DNA of 10,292 nucleotides from Rhizorhabdus sp. (GTDB lineage: Bacteria > Pseudomonadota > Alphaproteobacteria > Sphingomonadales > Sphingomonadaceae): the NCBI GenBank assembly GCA_004297635.1, contig SCUQ01000100.1, positions 1-10,292 of the forward strand, in the 5' to 3' direction. The notes beneath the pieces are model-generated. The model was not told where the DNA came from, searched no databases, and saw only the letters and a program-made list of their open reading frames with translations. This document shows positions 1-6,164 of this stretch, piece after piece (within the stretch, counting starts at the first letter, position 1; every line of letters begins with the position of its first letter). A program made the position numbers and the translations under genes.

Positions 1-214
1 CGACGATGTTGATCCGCGTGCCTTCCCATTCGACCGACGTGCATTTGGCGAGGATGGTGATGCCCCGCTCTTTCTCGAGATCGTTCGAATCCATCGCTCG
101 TTCCTCGACGCGCTGATTGTCGCGGAAGGTGCCGGACTGGCGGAAGAGTTGATCGACGAGCGTGGTCTTGCCGTGGTCGACGTGCGCGATGATGGCCACG
201 TTGCGGAGGCTCAT
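1..214 (-). CDS. typA: Ribosome-associated GTPase TypA/BipA, 5' part only
   Basis: This is the first 71 codons of a translational GTPase; the remaining roughly 530 residues of this approximately 600-residue family lie beyond the left edge. The start is the ATG at 214-212. The protein opens with [18 protein letters not shown], in which AHVDHGKTT (residues 10-18) is the G1/P-loop of the EF-G/LepA/TypA group. The switch I region follows, with [15 protein letters not shown], which is distinctive for TypA rather than LepA or EF-Tu. TypA binds the 70S ribosome at the A-site entry in a GTP-dependent way and supports growth at low temperature and under stress; this is family knowledge. The Shine-Dalgarno is weak (a CAGGAC-like stretch about 10 bases upstream). 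A poor promoter match lies at 252-280. The gene is divergent from the telA unit. Confidence 0.95.
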   Translation of the reverse strand, partial: MSLRNVAIIAHVDHGKTTLVDQLFRQSGTFRDNQRVEERAMDSNDLEKERGITILAKCTSVEWEGTRINIV

Positions 215-251
215 GGTCTCGAAAGTCCTGAATATGAGGGATTTGGCCGCG

Positions 252-280
252 CCCATAGCCGAATTGGCGCGATGCAACAA
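252..280 (-). promoter_or_regulatory. Possible typA promoter
   Basis: On the minus strand, TTGTTG (280-275) is followed after 17 bases by TATGGG (257-252). This would start transcription near 245, giving a leader of about 30 bases before the typA ATG. The position is sensible and the -35 is fair, but the -10 is poor, so this is a weak call made by eye. Confidence 0.22.
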
Positions 281-343
281 GGCCGGCTCGCCATGTTTCG
301 ACGTTCCGGCAGGTCATCGGCCGGCGCGAACGGGCACGGGCAC

Positions 344-377
344 AAAAAAACGGGCCGGTTCGTTGGAACCAGCCCGT
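344..377 (-). terminator. Intrinsic terminator, minus strand, with no gene in front
   Basis: Read on the minus strand, there is a stem of six base pairs (ACGGGC with GCCCGT), one mismatch, and five more pairs (GGTTC with GAACC) around a four-base loop. It is followed directly by seven T residues (350-344). On the plus strand the hairpin is followed by no T run, so the direction is clear. It lies 130 bp upstream of the typA start and points towards typA, so it would end a transcript that starts to its right, where no protein gene is recognisable. Confidence 0.8.
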
Positions 378-460
378 AAGTCATTAGGAGAGGATGCCTG
401 AAAGGCCCGTTCCTATTGCGGCGCAGCGGCTGGTTTGACAAATGCTGATGCAGCAACGGC
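344..460 (-). ncRNA. Candidate small RNA ending at the orphan terminator
   Basis: This is inferred from the terminator at 344-377, which needs an upstream transcript. Going back along the minus strand there is a small hairpin (GCCT-TTC-AGGC, 406-396). Between it and the terminator lies a CU-rich stretch, CCTCTCCTAA (393-384), which resembles the unpaired anti-Shine-Dalgarno loops of several alphaproteobacterial trans-acting RNAs. The right end is a guess: a CATAAAAT sequence (474-467) could be a -10 element and would start the RNA near 460, giving about 115 nt, but no good -35 precedes it. No reading frame here is convincing: the only long one begins GTG at 477 and runs straight through the terminator. 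I do not recognise it as a named RNA family. Confidence 0.35.
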
Positions 461-512
461 GATTGCATTTTATGCACTCATTGCGTTTTAGGAATGCATG
501 GATTGCAGCAAT
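443..512. repeat. Cluster of short dyads and a near-direct repeat, AT-rich
   Basis: Within 70 bp there are four perfect dyads: TGCTG-ATG-CAGCA (443-455), TGCAT-TTT-ATGCA (464-476), ATGCAT (494-499) and ATTGC-A-GCAAT (502-512). The centres of the first two are 21 bp apart, about two helical turns. A near-direct repeat, ATTGCATTTTA at 462 and ATTGCGTTTTA at 480, has an 18-bp period. This lies 84-153 bp upstream of the telA start and overlaps the presumed start region of the candidate small RNA. It could be an operator array; no regulator can be named. Confidence 0.45.
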
Positions 513-595
513 GGGCTGAGCCGACCGTATCGCTTGAATAATGCACCCCATGCGGCCATCTTCGCCGCAGCAGAGCTTGATGGAGAAACGGGGCG

Positions 596-1783
596 ATGGC
601 CACGACGACGACGACCGAGGAACCGGCGCTGGTGCTGAACGCGCCCGACCCGGTGAAGCTGGTCAGACCCGAAAAGGCTGCCGGCCTCGTGCCGCTTCAG
701 GACGAGCAAAGGTCGAAGCTCGATGAGAAGGTCGATACTTTCATCGAGGATCTGATCGCGCAGGACGTCAACAGCCCCGAATTCGGCAAGCGGGTCGATT
801 CGATCAGCAATATGGGCCGTAAGGAGATTGCCGAGGCGGCGGGCCAGTCGAACCGTTTCCTCGATCGCCCGGTCCGCGCGATCGATGCCGACAATAGCGT
901 AGGAACCAATCTCGCGGAATTGCGCCGCACCGTCGAGGACCTCGACCCCGGCAAGCGCGACAATCTGTTCACCAAGAAGAAGCTGTTCGGGATCATCCCC
1001 TGGGGCAGCCGGATGCGCGACTATTTCGACAGCTATCGCTCCGCGCAGAGCCACATCGCATCGATCCTCAACAGCCTGGCCTCGGGCAAGGACGAGCTGA
1101 TCAAGGACAATGCCGCGATCGACGTCGAGCGGCAGAATCTGTGGGCGGCGATGGGCCGGCTCGAACAGATGATCCACCTGTCCAAGGCGCTCGACGAGAA
1201 GCTGGAAAGCAAGGCGCTCGAACTGGACAGCACCGATCCCGAGAAGGCCAAGGCGATCCGTGAGACCGCGCTGTTCTACATTCGCCAGCGCAGCCAGGAC
1301 CTGCTCACGCAGATGGCAGTGACCGTGCAGGGCTATCTCGCGCTCGATCTGGTCAAGAAAAACAATATCGAGCTGGTCAAGGGCGTCGATCGCGCCTCGA
1401 CCACCACGGTCGCGGCGCTCCGCACCGCCGTCACGGTGGCGCAGGCGCTGACGAGCCAGAAGCTCGTCCTCGAGCAGATCACGGCGCTCAACACCACGAC
1501 CGCGAACATCATCGATTCGACCGGCGAGATGCTCAAGAACCAGACCGGCGAGATCCACCGGCAGGCCGCCGCCTCGACCATTCCGGTCGAGACGCTGCAG
1601 CGCGCGTTCCAGAATATCTATGACACGATGGACACGATCGACCGCTTCAAGGTCGAAGCGCTCTCCTCGATGAAGCAGACCGTCACGGTGCTGACCAGCG
1701 AGGTCGAGAAGTCGAAGGGCTATATCGCCCGTGCCGAGGGCGCCGCGCAAAGCCAGGCCGAGCCGTTCAAGGCGCTCGACTGA
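596..1783 (+). CDS. telA: TelA-family toxic-anion resistance protein
   Basis: This is a 395-residue, largely helical soluble protein with no signal peptide or membrane segment, the normal length for the TelA/KlaA family (Pfam toxic anion resistance). Family-typical stretches are LFGIIPWGSRMRDYFDSYRS (about residues 130-149), then a helical run with ELIKDNAAIDVERQNLW (167-183) and the long heptad-rich region to the C-terminus. The start is the ATG at 596, preceded by GGAG at 582-585. Family members were linked to tellurite resistance on plasmid RK2 and, in Gram-positives, to resistance to lantibiotics and cell-wall antibiotics; the biochemical activity is unknown. The stop shares one base with the start of the next gene, so the two are coupled. 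No terB/C/D/Z or tehAB genes are present, so a general envelope-stress role is as likely as tellurite resistance. Confidence 0.88.
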   Translation: MATTTTTEEPALVLNAPDPVKLVRPEKAAGLVPLQDEQRSKLDEKVDTFIEDLIAQDVNSPEFGKRVDSISNMGRKEIAEAAGQSNRFLDRPVRAIDADNSVGTNLAELRRTVEDLDPGKRDNLFTKKKLFGIIPWGSRMRDYFDSYRSAQSHIASILNSLASGKDELIKDNAAIDVERQNLWAAMGRLEQMIHLSKALDEKLESKALELDSTDPEKAKAIRETALFYIRQRSQDLLTQMAVTVQGYLALDLVKKNNIELVKGVDRASTTTVAALRTAVTVAQALTSQKLVLEQITALNTTTANIIDSTGEMLKNQTGEIHRQAAASTIPVETLQRAFQNIYDTMDTIDRFKVEALSSMKQTVTVLTSEVEKSKGYIARAEGAAQSQAEPFKALD

Positions 1784-2493
1784 TGGCCGACAGCCGCGCG
1801 ACGATCGATCGGGCCGAGGAAGTCCTCGACCGCATTCGTGCGCGTACCAGCCCCCGCCAGATCAAGGCTCATCGCCGCCGCGTGGCCGGTTTCTTCCGGC
1901 GACTGAAATATGCCTTCTTTGCCGTGCTGGGCGTGGCCCTGGCCGGCGGCTTGATCGGCACCTTCCTCACGCCGCTCGGCATCATGGGCTTCTTCCTGAT
2001 GCTGGTGGTGATGGCGATCGCGTTTTTCGGGATCATGGGCTGGCCGCAGCCTGCCGAACCGACTCCCCAGCAGATCGCCAAGAGCGAGCTTCCCCTGCTT
2101 CCGGCGCAGACCGAGCGCTGGCTGGAGGCGCAGCGCCCCGCCCTGCCCGCACCGGCCCAGCGGCTGGCGGACGAGATCGGCATCAAGCTCGAGGCGCTGG
2201 GGCCGCAATTCGCACAGCTCGATCCCCATACCCCGACCGCCTTCGAGTTCCGTAAACTGGTGGCGGACGAACTGCCCGAACTGGTCGAAGGCTATAAGCG
2301 TGTGCCGGAAGCGATGCGCCGCGCCGATCGCCATGGCAGCTCGCCCGACCGACAGCTGGTCGACGGATTGAAGGTGGTCGACGACGAGCTGCGGCGGCTG
2401 GGAGAACAGGTCGTCAGCAGCGATCTCGACAAGCTCGCAACCCAGGGCCGCTACCTGGAACTGAAATATCGGGGCGCTGACGAGCAGCCTTGA
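1783..2493 (+). CDS. XpaC-like two-helix membrane protein, partner of TelA
   Basis: This is a 236-residue protein whose ATG shares its A with the last base of the telA stop. A basic, helical N-terminus (residues 1-42, rich in R and K) precedes two hydrophobic segments (about 43-62 and 65-85, separated by the short turn TPLG). A long cytosolic tail follows. The tail has the arrangement of XpaC-family proteins: a helix near FRKLVADELPELVEGYKRV, then LVDGLKVVDDELRRLGEQVV and a closing helix with LATQGRYLELKY. In Bacillus the xpaC-yaaN pair has the same two-family composition. The old name refers to hydrolysis of a chromogenic phosphate by expressing cells and should not be taken as an enzyme activity. 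The family call rests on layout, context and the tail pattern, since sequence identity cannot be judged here. Confidence 0.6.
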   Translation: MADSRATIDRAEEVLDRIRARTSPRQIKAHRRRVAGFFRRLKYAFFAVLGVALAGGLIGTFLTPLGIMGFFLMLVVMAIAFFGIMGWPQPAEPTPQQIAKSELPLLPAQTERWLEAQRPALPAPAQRLADEIGIKLEALGPQFAQLDPHTPTAFEFRKLVADELPELVEGYKRVPEAMRRADRHGSSPDRQLVDGLKVVDDELRRLGEQVVSSDLDKLATQGRYLELKYRGADEQP

Positions 2494-2508
2494 TGGAGTC
2501 TTCCATCA
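2491..2508 (+). other. Perfect hairpin spanning the XpaC-like stop codon
   Basis: TGATGGA (2491-2497), loop GTCT, TCCATCA (2502-2508): a perfect 7-bp stem whose first three bases are the stop codon. No T run follows on either strand, so it is not a standard intrinsic terminator. It lies in the 43-bp gap between two converging genes and may still limit read-through or protect the 3' end. Confidence 0.35.
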
Positions 2509-2536
2509 CGCACGCGAATGCCGGAATAGTCCCGGA

Positions 2537-3391
2537 TCAGCGGGCGGGGCCGGTTGATGCGCCCAGGGCATCCGCCCGTCTGATCCCGCGCACGATCGCC
2601 GCCATCGCATCGGGATAGGACGGTCCGCCGCAGGTGGTCAGCGCCTCGCTGACGTTGACGTGCCGCGCCGGCGGGATCGCACGGGCCAGCAGCGGATGCC
2701 GGAGCATCTCGGTGCCCTTGTCACGCACCGTCCCGCCATTTTCGACGAACAGGAAATCGGGCCGCGCGACCGCCATTTCCTCGATCGACAGACGGGACAG
2801 CATCGGCCGGTTCATCCTGGTCGCGAGATTGGCGAGGCCGGCACGCCGCATCATCTCGTCGATCAGCGTGCCCTGCCCCGTCAGATAGCCGCGCCGCTGA
2901 TAATAAGCGGCCACCCGCCCCCGCCCCGGCGCCGGCCCGAGCGCCCGCATCCGTGCGTGCATCGAGGCGACGAGTGCCTCGCCGCGTTCGGGGTGGCCGA
3001 TCTCGGCGGCGACGCGCCGAGCTGTGCGCTCGATACTGTCGAAGCTGTCGTCCCAAGGCAGTTGGACGAGCTTCACACCCCGGCTGCGCAGAACCGCGAG
3101 TGCCGCCGGCGTCCCGAAGCCCGAACTGAAGACGATATCAGGCTTCAGGGCCAGCATCTCCTCGGCACTGCCACGGATAGCGGGATAGCGCATCGCCTTG
3201 CGCCATGCCCAGGAGATGCGGGGATCGCGGGCGAATCGGTTCAGCGCCACGATCTGGCCGGGATCGGCGAGTTCGAGCAGATATTGATCGGCGCAGGGGC
3301 TCAATGAAACGATCCGCTTCGGCGCCGCCATTGCGGCGGCCGGCGTCAGCGCTGCCAGCAAACCTAGAAAGCGAAGTTTTCCGAAGCGCAT
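2537..3391 (-). CDS. Periplasmic binding protein of a cobalamin/ferric-siderophore-type ABC importer (BtuF-like)
   Basis: This is a 284-residue secreted substrate-binding protein of the helical-backbone (BtuF/FhuD/TroA-like) class. I take the ATG at 3391 although the frame stays open to 3787. It is preceded by AGAAGG, and only this start gives a proper signal peptide: basic MRFGKLR, a hydrophobic core, and AAAMA with cleavage after about residue 22. There is no lipobox cysteine. The first lobe begins KRIVSLSPCADQYLLELADP, followed by ALKPDIVFSSGFGTP. The second lobe has GQGTLIDEMMRRAGLANLA, the usual second-lobe motif. The length matches BtuF. The permease and ATPase of the same system are divergent, on the plus strand. 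The ligand cannot be fixed from sequence: cobalamin and ferric siderophore or haem are all possible. No TonB receptor gene is in the window. Confidence 0.82.
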   Translation of the reverse strand: MRFGKLRFLGLLAALTPAAAMAAPKRIVSLSPCADQYLLELADPGQIVALNRFARDPRISWAWRKAMRYPAIRGSAEEMLALKPDIVFSSGFGTPAALAVLRSRGVKLVQLPWDDSFDSIERTARRVAAEIGHPERGEALVASMHARMRALGPAPGRGRVAAYYQRRGYLTGQGTLIDEMMRRAGLANLATRMNRPMLSRLSIEEMAVARPDFLFVENGGTVRDKGTEMLRHPLLARAIPPARHVNVSEALTTCGGPSYPDAMAAIVRGIRRADALGASTGPAR

Positions 3392-3439
3392 CGCCTTCTC
3401 ATTCGAAGATCGCCCGTCTAGGGTCAAGCCGGCCCCGAC

Positions 3440-4441
3440 ATGACCATAGCTTTCCCCCGCCGCTCCTTGCTGATCGCCGCGCTCGCATGCACCGCGCTGC
3501 TGCTGGGTATCGGATCGCTGCTGACCGGCCCCACCCGGTTCGGTACCGGGGAAATCGCGCATATCCTGGCGGGCGGCGGCGATCCGGTGCTGCGCGCCGT
3601 ACTGCTGGAACTGCGTCTTCCCCGGGCGCTGCTCGGGCTGATGGTAGGCGGCATGCTCGGGCTCGGCGGCGCCGTCCTTCAGGGCTATCTGCGCAATCCG
3701 CTTGCCGAGCCATCGGTGCTGGGGACGTCTAACGCGGCCGCGCTGGGCGCGGTGATCGCGCTCTATTTCGGTCTCGCTCAGGCGCATCCACTCGTCCTGC
3801 CGTTGCTGGCGATCGCCGGTGCGCTGCTCGGGCTTGCGCCTTTGCTGCTGCTGGCCGGTCGCGCCGAAAGCCCGCTATCGCTGATCCTGGCGGGAATCGC
3901 GGTGGGAACCCTCGCCGGCGCCGGCATCAGTCTCGCGCTCAACCTCGCGCCGAACCCTTTCGCGGCGATGGAGATCATGAGCTGGCTGATGGGTTCGCTC
4001 GAGGATCGCAGCTTCGATCATATCTGGCTCGCCCTGCCCTGCATCGCGGCCGGCGGCGCGCTCCTCCTCTGGAACGCCCGATCGCTGGACGCCCTCACGC
4101 TCGGCGAGGATGCGGCGCAGACCCTGGGGGTCGACCTGCGCCGGCTGCGGCTGCGGCTGCTGATCGGGATCGCCATCGGTATCGGCGGCGCCGTCGCGGT
4201 GACGGGCGCGGTCGGCTTTGTCGGGCTGATCGTCCCGCATCTCCTTCGCCCGCTCACCGATCGCGCGCCGTCGGCGCTGCTGCTGCCGTCGGCCCTCGGC
4301 GGCGCGGCGCTGCTCTCGGCCGCCGATATCGCCGTCCGGCTGATCCCGACCGAGATCGAGTTGCGGCTGGGCGTGCTGACCGCGCTGCTCGGCGTGCCGG
4401 TGTTCCTCTATCACCTCGCGCGCGAGCGGCGCCTGTGGTGA
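3440..4441 (+). CDS. FecCD-family ABC permease (BtuC-like)
   Basis: This is a 333-residue integral membrane protein with about ten hydrophobic segments, the usual size of BtuC/FecD/HmuU. Signature stretches are GLMVGGMLGLGGAVLQGYLR (66-85) followed by NPLAEPSVLG (86-95), then the coupling-helix region LTLGEDAAQTLGVD (219-232), and GFVGLIVPHLLRP (259-271). The last helix pair contains GVLTALLGVPVFLYHLAR. It forms a homodimeric translocation channel that takes ligand from the periplasmic binding protein encoded next door. The start is the ATG at 3440; the Shine-Dalgarno is poor, but the N-terminal helix begins directly after the basic residues. The end overlaps the ATPase start, indicating translational coupling. 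Only 48 bp separate it from the divergent binding-protein gene. Confidence 0.9.
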   Translation: MTIAFPRRSLLIAALACTALLLGIGSLLTGPTRFGTGEIAHILAGGGDPVLRAVLLELRLPRALLGLMVGGMLGLGGAVLQGYLRNPLAEPSVLGTSNAAALGAVIALYFGLAQAHPLVLPLLAIAGALLGLAPLLLLAGRAESPLSLILAGIAVGTLAGAGISLALNLAPNPFAAMEIMSWLMGSLEDRSFDHIWLALPCIAAGGALLLWNARSLDALTLGEDAAQTLGVDLRRLRLRLLIGIAIGIGGAVAVTGAVGFVGLIVPHLLRPLTDRAPSALLLPSALGGAALLSAADIAVRLIPTEIELRLGVLTALLGVPVFLYHLARERRLW

Positions 4442-5208
4442 CGCTGGCGATCGAGGCGCTCCGCATCACGCTGGGCCGGACGGAGGTGCTGCATGGCATC
4501 GACGCGACAATCCGGCCCGGTGCGCTGGTCGGCGTGATCGGCCCCAATGGCGCGGGCAAATCCACCCTGGCGCGCGCGATCACCGGGCTCGTCCCGCTGG
4601 CTTCGGGCCGCGTGACGATCGATGGCGACGACATAGGTGGCTTGCCGCGCGCCCGACTGGCGCGGCGGATCGCCTATCTTCCCCAGGGCCAGACGGTGCA
4701 TTGGCCGCTGACCGTCGAACGGCTGGTGGCGCTCGGCCGCCTGCCCCATCTCGCGCCCTTCTCGACGGTCTCAGCCACCGACGCACTGGCCATCGAGCGT
4801 GCGATGGAGCGGGCCGACATCCTGCCTCTCCGTCGCAGGATCGTTACGCAACTATCTGGTGGCGAACGTGCTCGGGCGCTGATCGCCCGCGCGCTCGCGG
4901 TCGAGGCCCCGGCGCTGGTCGTCGACGAGCCGCTCGCCGCCCTCGATCCCGGCCATCAGCTCCAGCTCATGGAATTGCTCAAGGCCGAGGCCGAAACTGG
5001 CAGCCTCGTCATCGCCGTCCTGCACGATCTCGCCATGGCGGCGCGCTTCTGCGACCGGCTGATCCTGATCCACGAAGGCCGGCTGATCGCCGATGGCGCG
5101 CCCGAGGCGGTTATGACCGCGGAATATTTGCGGCACTGCTATAATATCCGGGCGTGGACGGGCCTGATCGAGGGTCAGCCCGTCGTGCTGCCATTGTCCC
5201 GGTCCTGA
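4435..5208 (+). CDS. ABC transporter ATPase (BtuD/FecE/HmuV-like)
   Basis: This is a 257-residue cytoplasmic ATPase that powers the neighbouring permease. All motifs are intact: Walker A GPNGAGKST (36-44), Q-loop glutamine 84 in YLPQGQ, signature LSGGE (140-144), Walker B ALVVDE (160-165), D-loop ALD (169-171) and switch histidine 197 in VLHDLAMAARFCDR. The pattern after the histidine and the closing GAPEAVMTAEYLRHCYNI fit the iron-chelate/cobalamin subfamily. Two adjacent GTG codons (4435 and 4438) can start the protein; the second gives the common 4-bp GTGA overlap with the permease stop, the first a 7-bp overlap. The 3' end overlaps the convergent glycosyltransferase gene by 34 bp. Confidence 0.9.
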   Translation: MVTLAIEALRITLGRTEVLHGIDATIRPGALVGVIGPNGAGKSTLARAITGLVPLASGRVTIDGDDIGGLPRARLARRIAYLPQGQTVHWPLTVERLVALGRLPHLAPFSTVSATDALAIERAMERADILPLRRRIVTQLSGGERARALIARALAVEAPALVVDEPLAALDPGHQLQLMELLKAEAETGSLVIAVLHDLAMAARFCDRLILIHEGRLIADGAPEAVMTAEYLRHCYNIRAWTGLIEGQPVVLPLSRS

Positions 5209-6164
5209 TCGCCTGGCGCGGCGAAGCCGAGATAGGCGAGCCGCCGCACTTCGCGCCGTCCGCGCACCACGGTGGCGAGGATCAGCCCGCAGAACCAGTT
5301 GAGGACGGCAAGGATGACGAGGCCGGTCGACAGCAGGGCGGTGGGCAGCCGCGGTACCAGCCCGGTCTGGAGGTAGGTGATGGCCAGCGGAATCGCCAGG
5401 ATCACCGCGAGCAGCGCCAGCACCGCGCCGATCGACCCGAAGAACAGCATCGGCTTTTCCAGCCGGAACAGGCTCGCAATCGTCCTGAGGATGCGCCACC
5501 CGTCTCGATAGGTGGAGAGCTTTGACACCGAACCTTCGGGCCGCGCGCCATAGGCCGTCATCACCTCGCCCACCGGCATCTGCAGTTCGAGCGCATGTAT
5601 GCTGATTTCGGTTTCGATCTCGAAGCCCGCGGACAGTACCGGGAAACTTTTCACAAATCGTCGTGAAAACACCCTGTAACCCGATAATATATCAGAAAAT
5701 GTTCTGCCGAACAGCCGCGCCAATATACCGGTCAGCATCTTGTTGCCGAAGCGATGTCCACGCCGATAGGCCGCCTCGACCTCCGACTTGCGCGCGCCCA
5801 CGACCATGTCGAGGCGCTCGTCGAGCATCATGCGGATCAGCGCGGGGGCGGCGGCGGCATCATAGGTCGCGTCGCCGTCGGCCATCACATAGATGTCGGC
5901 TTCGACATCGGAGAACATGCGGCGCACGACATGGCCCTTGCCCTGCATGCGTTCGGATCGAACGATAGCTCCGGCGGCCCGTGCCACCTCGACGGTGCGG
6001 TCCTTGCTGTTGTTGTCGAACACATAGATGCGGGCGCCGGGAAGCGCCGCGCGAAAGCCCGCGATGGTGGCGGCAATCGCCGCCTCCTCGTTATAACAGG
6101 GCAGGATGACGGCGATGTCGGGCTGCATGGCGGCGGTGATAGCCTTGGTCATTTCGCTTGTCAT
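5175..6164 (-). CDS. Family 2 glycosyltransferase, polyprenyl-phosphate-sugar synthase type
   Basis: This is a 329-residue enzyme of the DPM1/GtrB/ArnC-like GT2 group. The GT-A fold opens with IAVILPCYNEEAAIAATI (17-34). FDNNSKDRT (49-57) follows, and the metal-binding motif is in MADGDATYD (DGD at 96-98). A further family motif is FSDILSGYRVFSRRFVKSFP (156-175). Two C-terminal hydrophobic segments (about 246-265 and 285-305) anchor it to the membrane, as in GtrB-type enzymes. The expected reaction is transfer of a nucleotide-activated sugar to polyprenyl phosphate at the cytoplasmic face; the sugar is unknown. The ATG at 6164 forms an ATGA overlap with the stop of the upstream membrane-protein gene, which fixes the start, although the frame is open further upstream. 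Codons 154-173 form an AT-rich, rare-codon island. Confidence 0.85.
   Translation of the reverse strand: MTSEMTKAITAAMQPDIAVILPCYNEEAAIAATIAGFRAALPGARIYVFDNNSKDRTVEVARAAGAIVRSERMQGKGHVVRRMFSDVEADIYVMADGDATYDAAAAPALIRMMLDERLDMVVGARKSEVEAAYRRGHRFGNKMLTGILARLFGRTFSDILSGYRVFSRRFVKSFPVLSAGFEIETEISIHALELQMPVGEVMTAYGARPEGSVSKLSTYRDGWRILRTIASLFRLEKPMLFFGSIGAVLALLAVILAIPLAITYLQTGLVPRLPTALLSTGLVILAVLNWFCGLILATVVRGRREVRRLAYLGFAAPGDQDRDNGSTTG
5646..5705 (-). other. AT-rich rare-codon island with an inverted repeat inside the glycosyltransferase gene
   Basis: These 60 bases contain 21 G or C (35%), against a surrounding gene that is strongly GC-rich. They encode residues 154-173 using AGA, ACA, TCT, ATA, TTA, AGG, TCA, CGA, AAA and AGT, codons almost absent from the rest of the window. 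The reading frame and the family motif are intact. Inside is a 7-bp inverted repeat, TTTTCAC (5648-5654) and GTGAAAA (5663-5669), with an 8-bp spacer. Its role is not known. Confidence 0.7.

Larger units (their letters stand above)
215..595. other. Gene-free region between typA and telA
   Basis: This is 381 bp without a convincing protein gene. The part next to typA (215-343) has the GC content of the surroundings and probably carries the typA promoter. A strong minus-strand hairpin terminator sits at 344-377. The part from about 430 to 545 is clearly AT-richer than the rest of the window and contains several short palindromes. A perfect TTGACA at 435-440 on the plus strand could be a -35 element for telA, but the correctly spaced -10 position reads GGCGAT, so I do not call a promoter. 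Open frames crossing this region run through the terminator hairpin or lack sensible starts. Confidence 0.8.

Noticed and set aside
394..438. A 14-codon plus-strand frame (MPERPVPIAAQRLV) with AGGAG in front of its ATG
   Set aside because: The Shine-Dalgarno spacing is only about three bases, and the purine run is the complement of the CU-rich loop of the candidate small RNA. The peptide has no regulatory-codon run and no hairpin follows, so I do not call a leader peptide. Ribosome profiling could overturn this.
211..477. An 88-codon minus-strand frame beginning GTG at 477
   Set aside because: It reads straight through the terminator hairpin and T run and into the typA start region. It has no Shine-Dalgarno and no recognisable sequence.
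488..1750. A 420-codon open frame on the minus strand opposite telA
   Set aside because: It is a shadow of the GC-rich codon pattern of telA. Its translation is rich in R, L, D, H and G without domain order, and the plus-strand frame has an unmistakable family match.
3392..3439. Cobalamin riboswitch or Fur box between the importer genes
   Set aside because: The gap is 48 bp, far shorter than a cobalamin riboswitch, and contains no 19-bp Fur-like palindrome. Only a small TTCGAA palindrome is present.
3392..3787. N-terminal extension of the binding-protein frame up to 3787
   Set aside because: The extension overlaps the permease gene on the other strand, is charged low-complexity sequence, and would bury a clear signal peptide. 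The start at 3391 is preferred.
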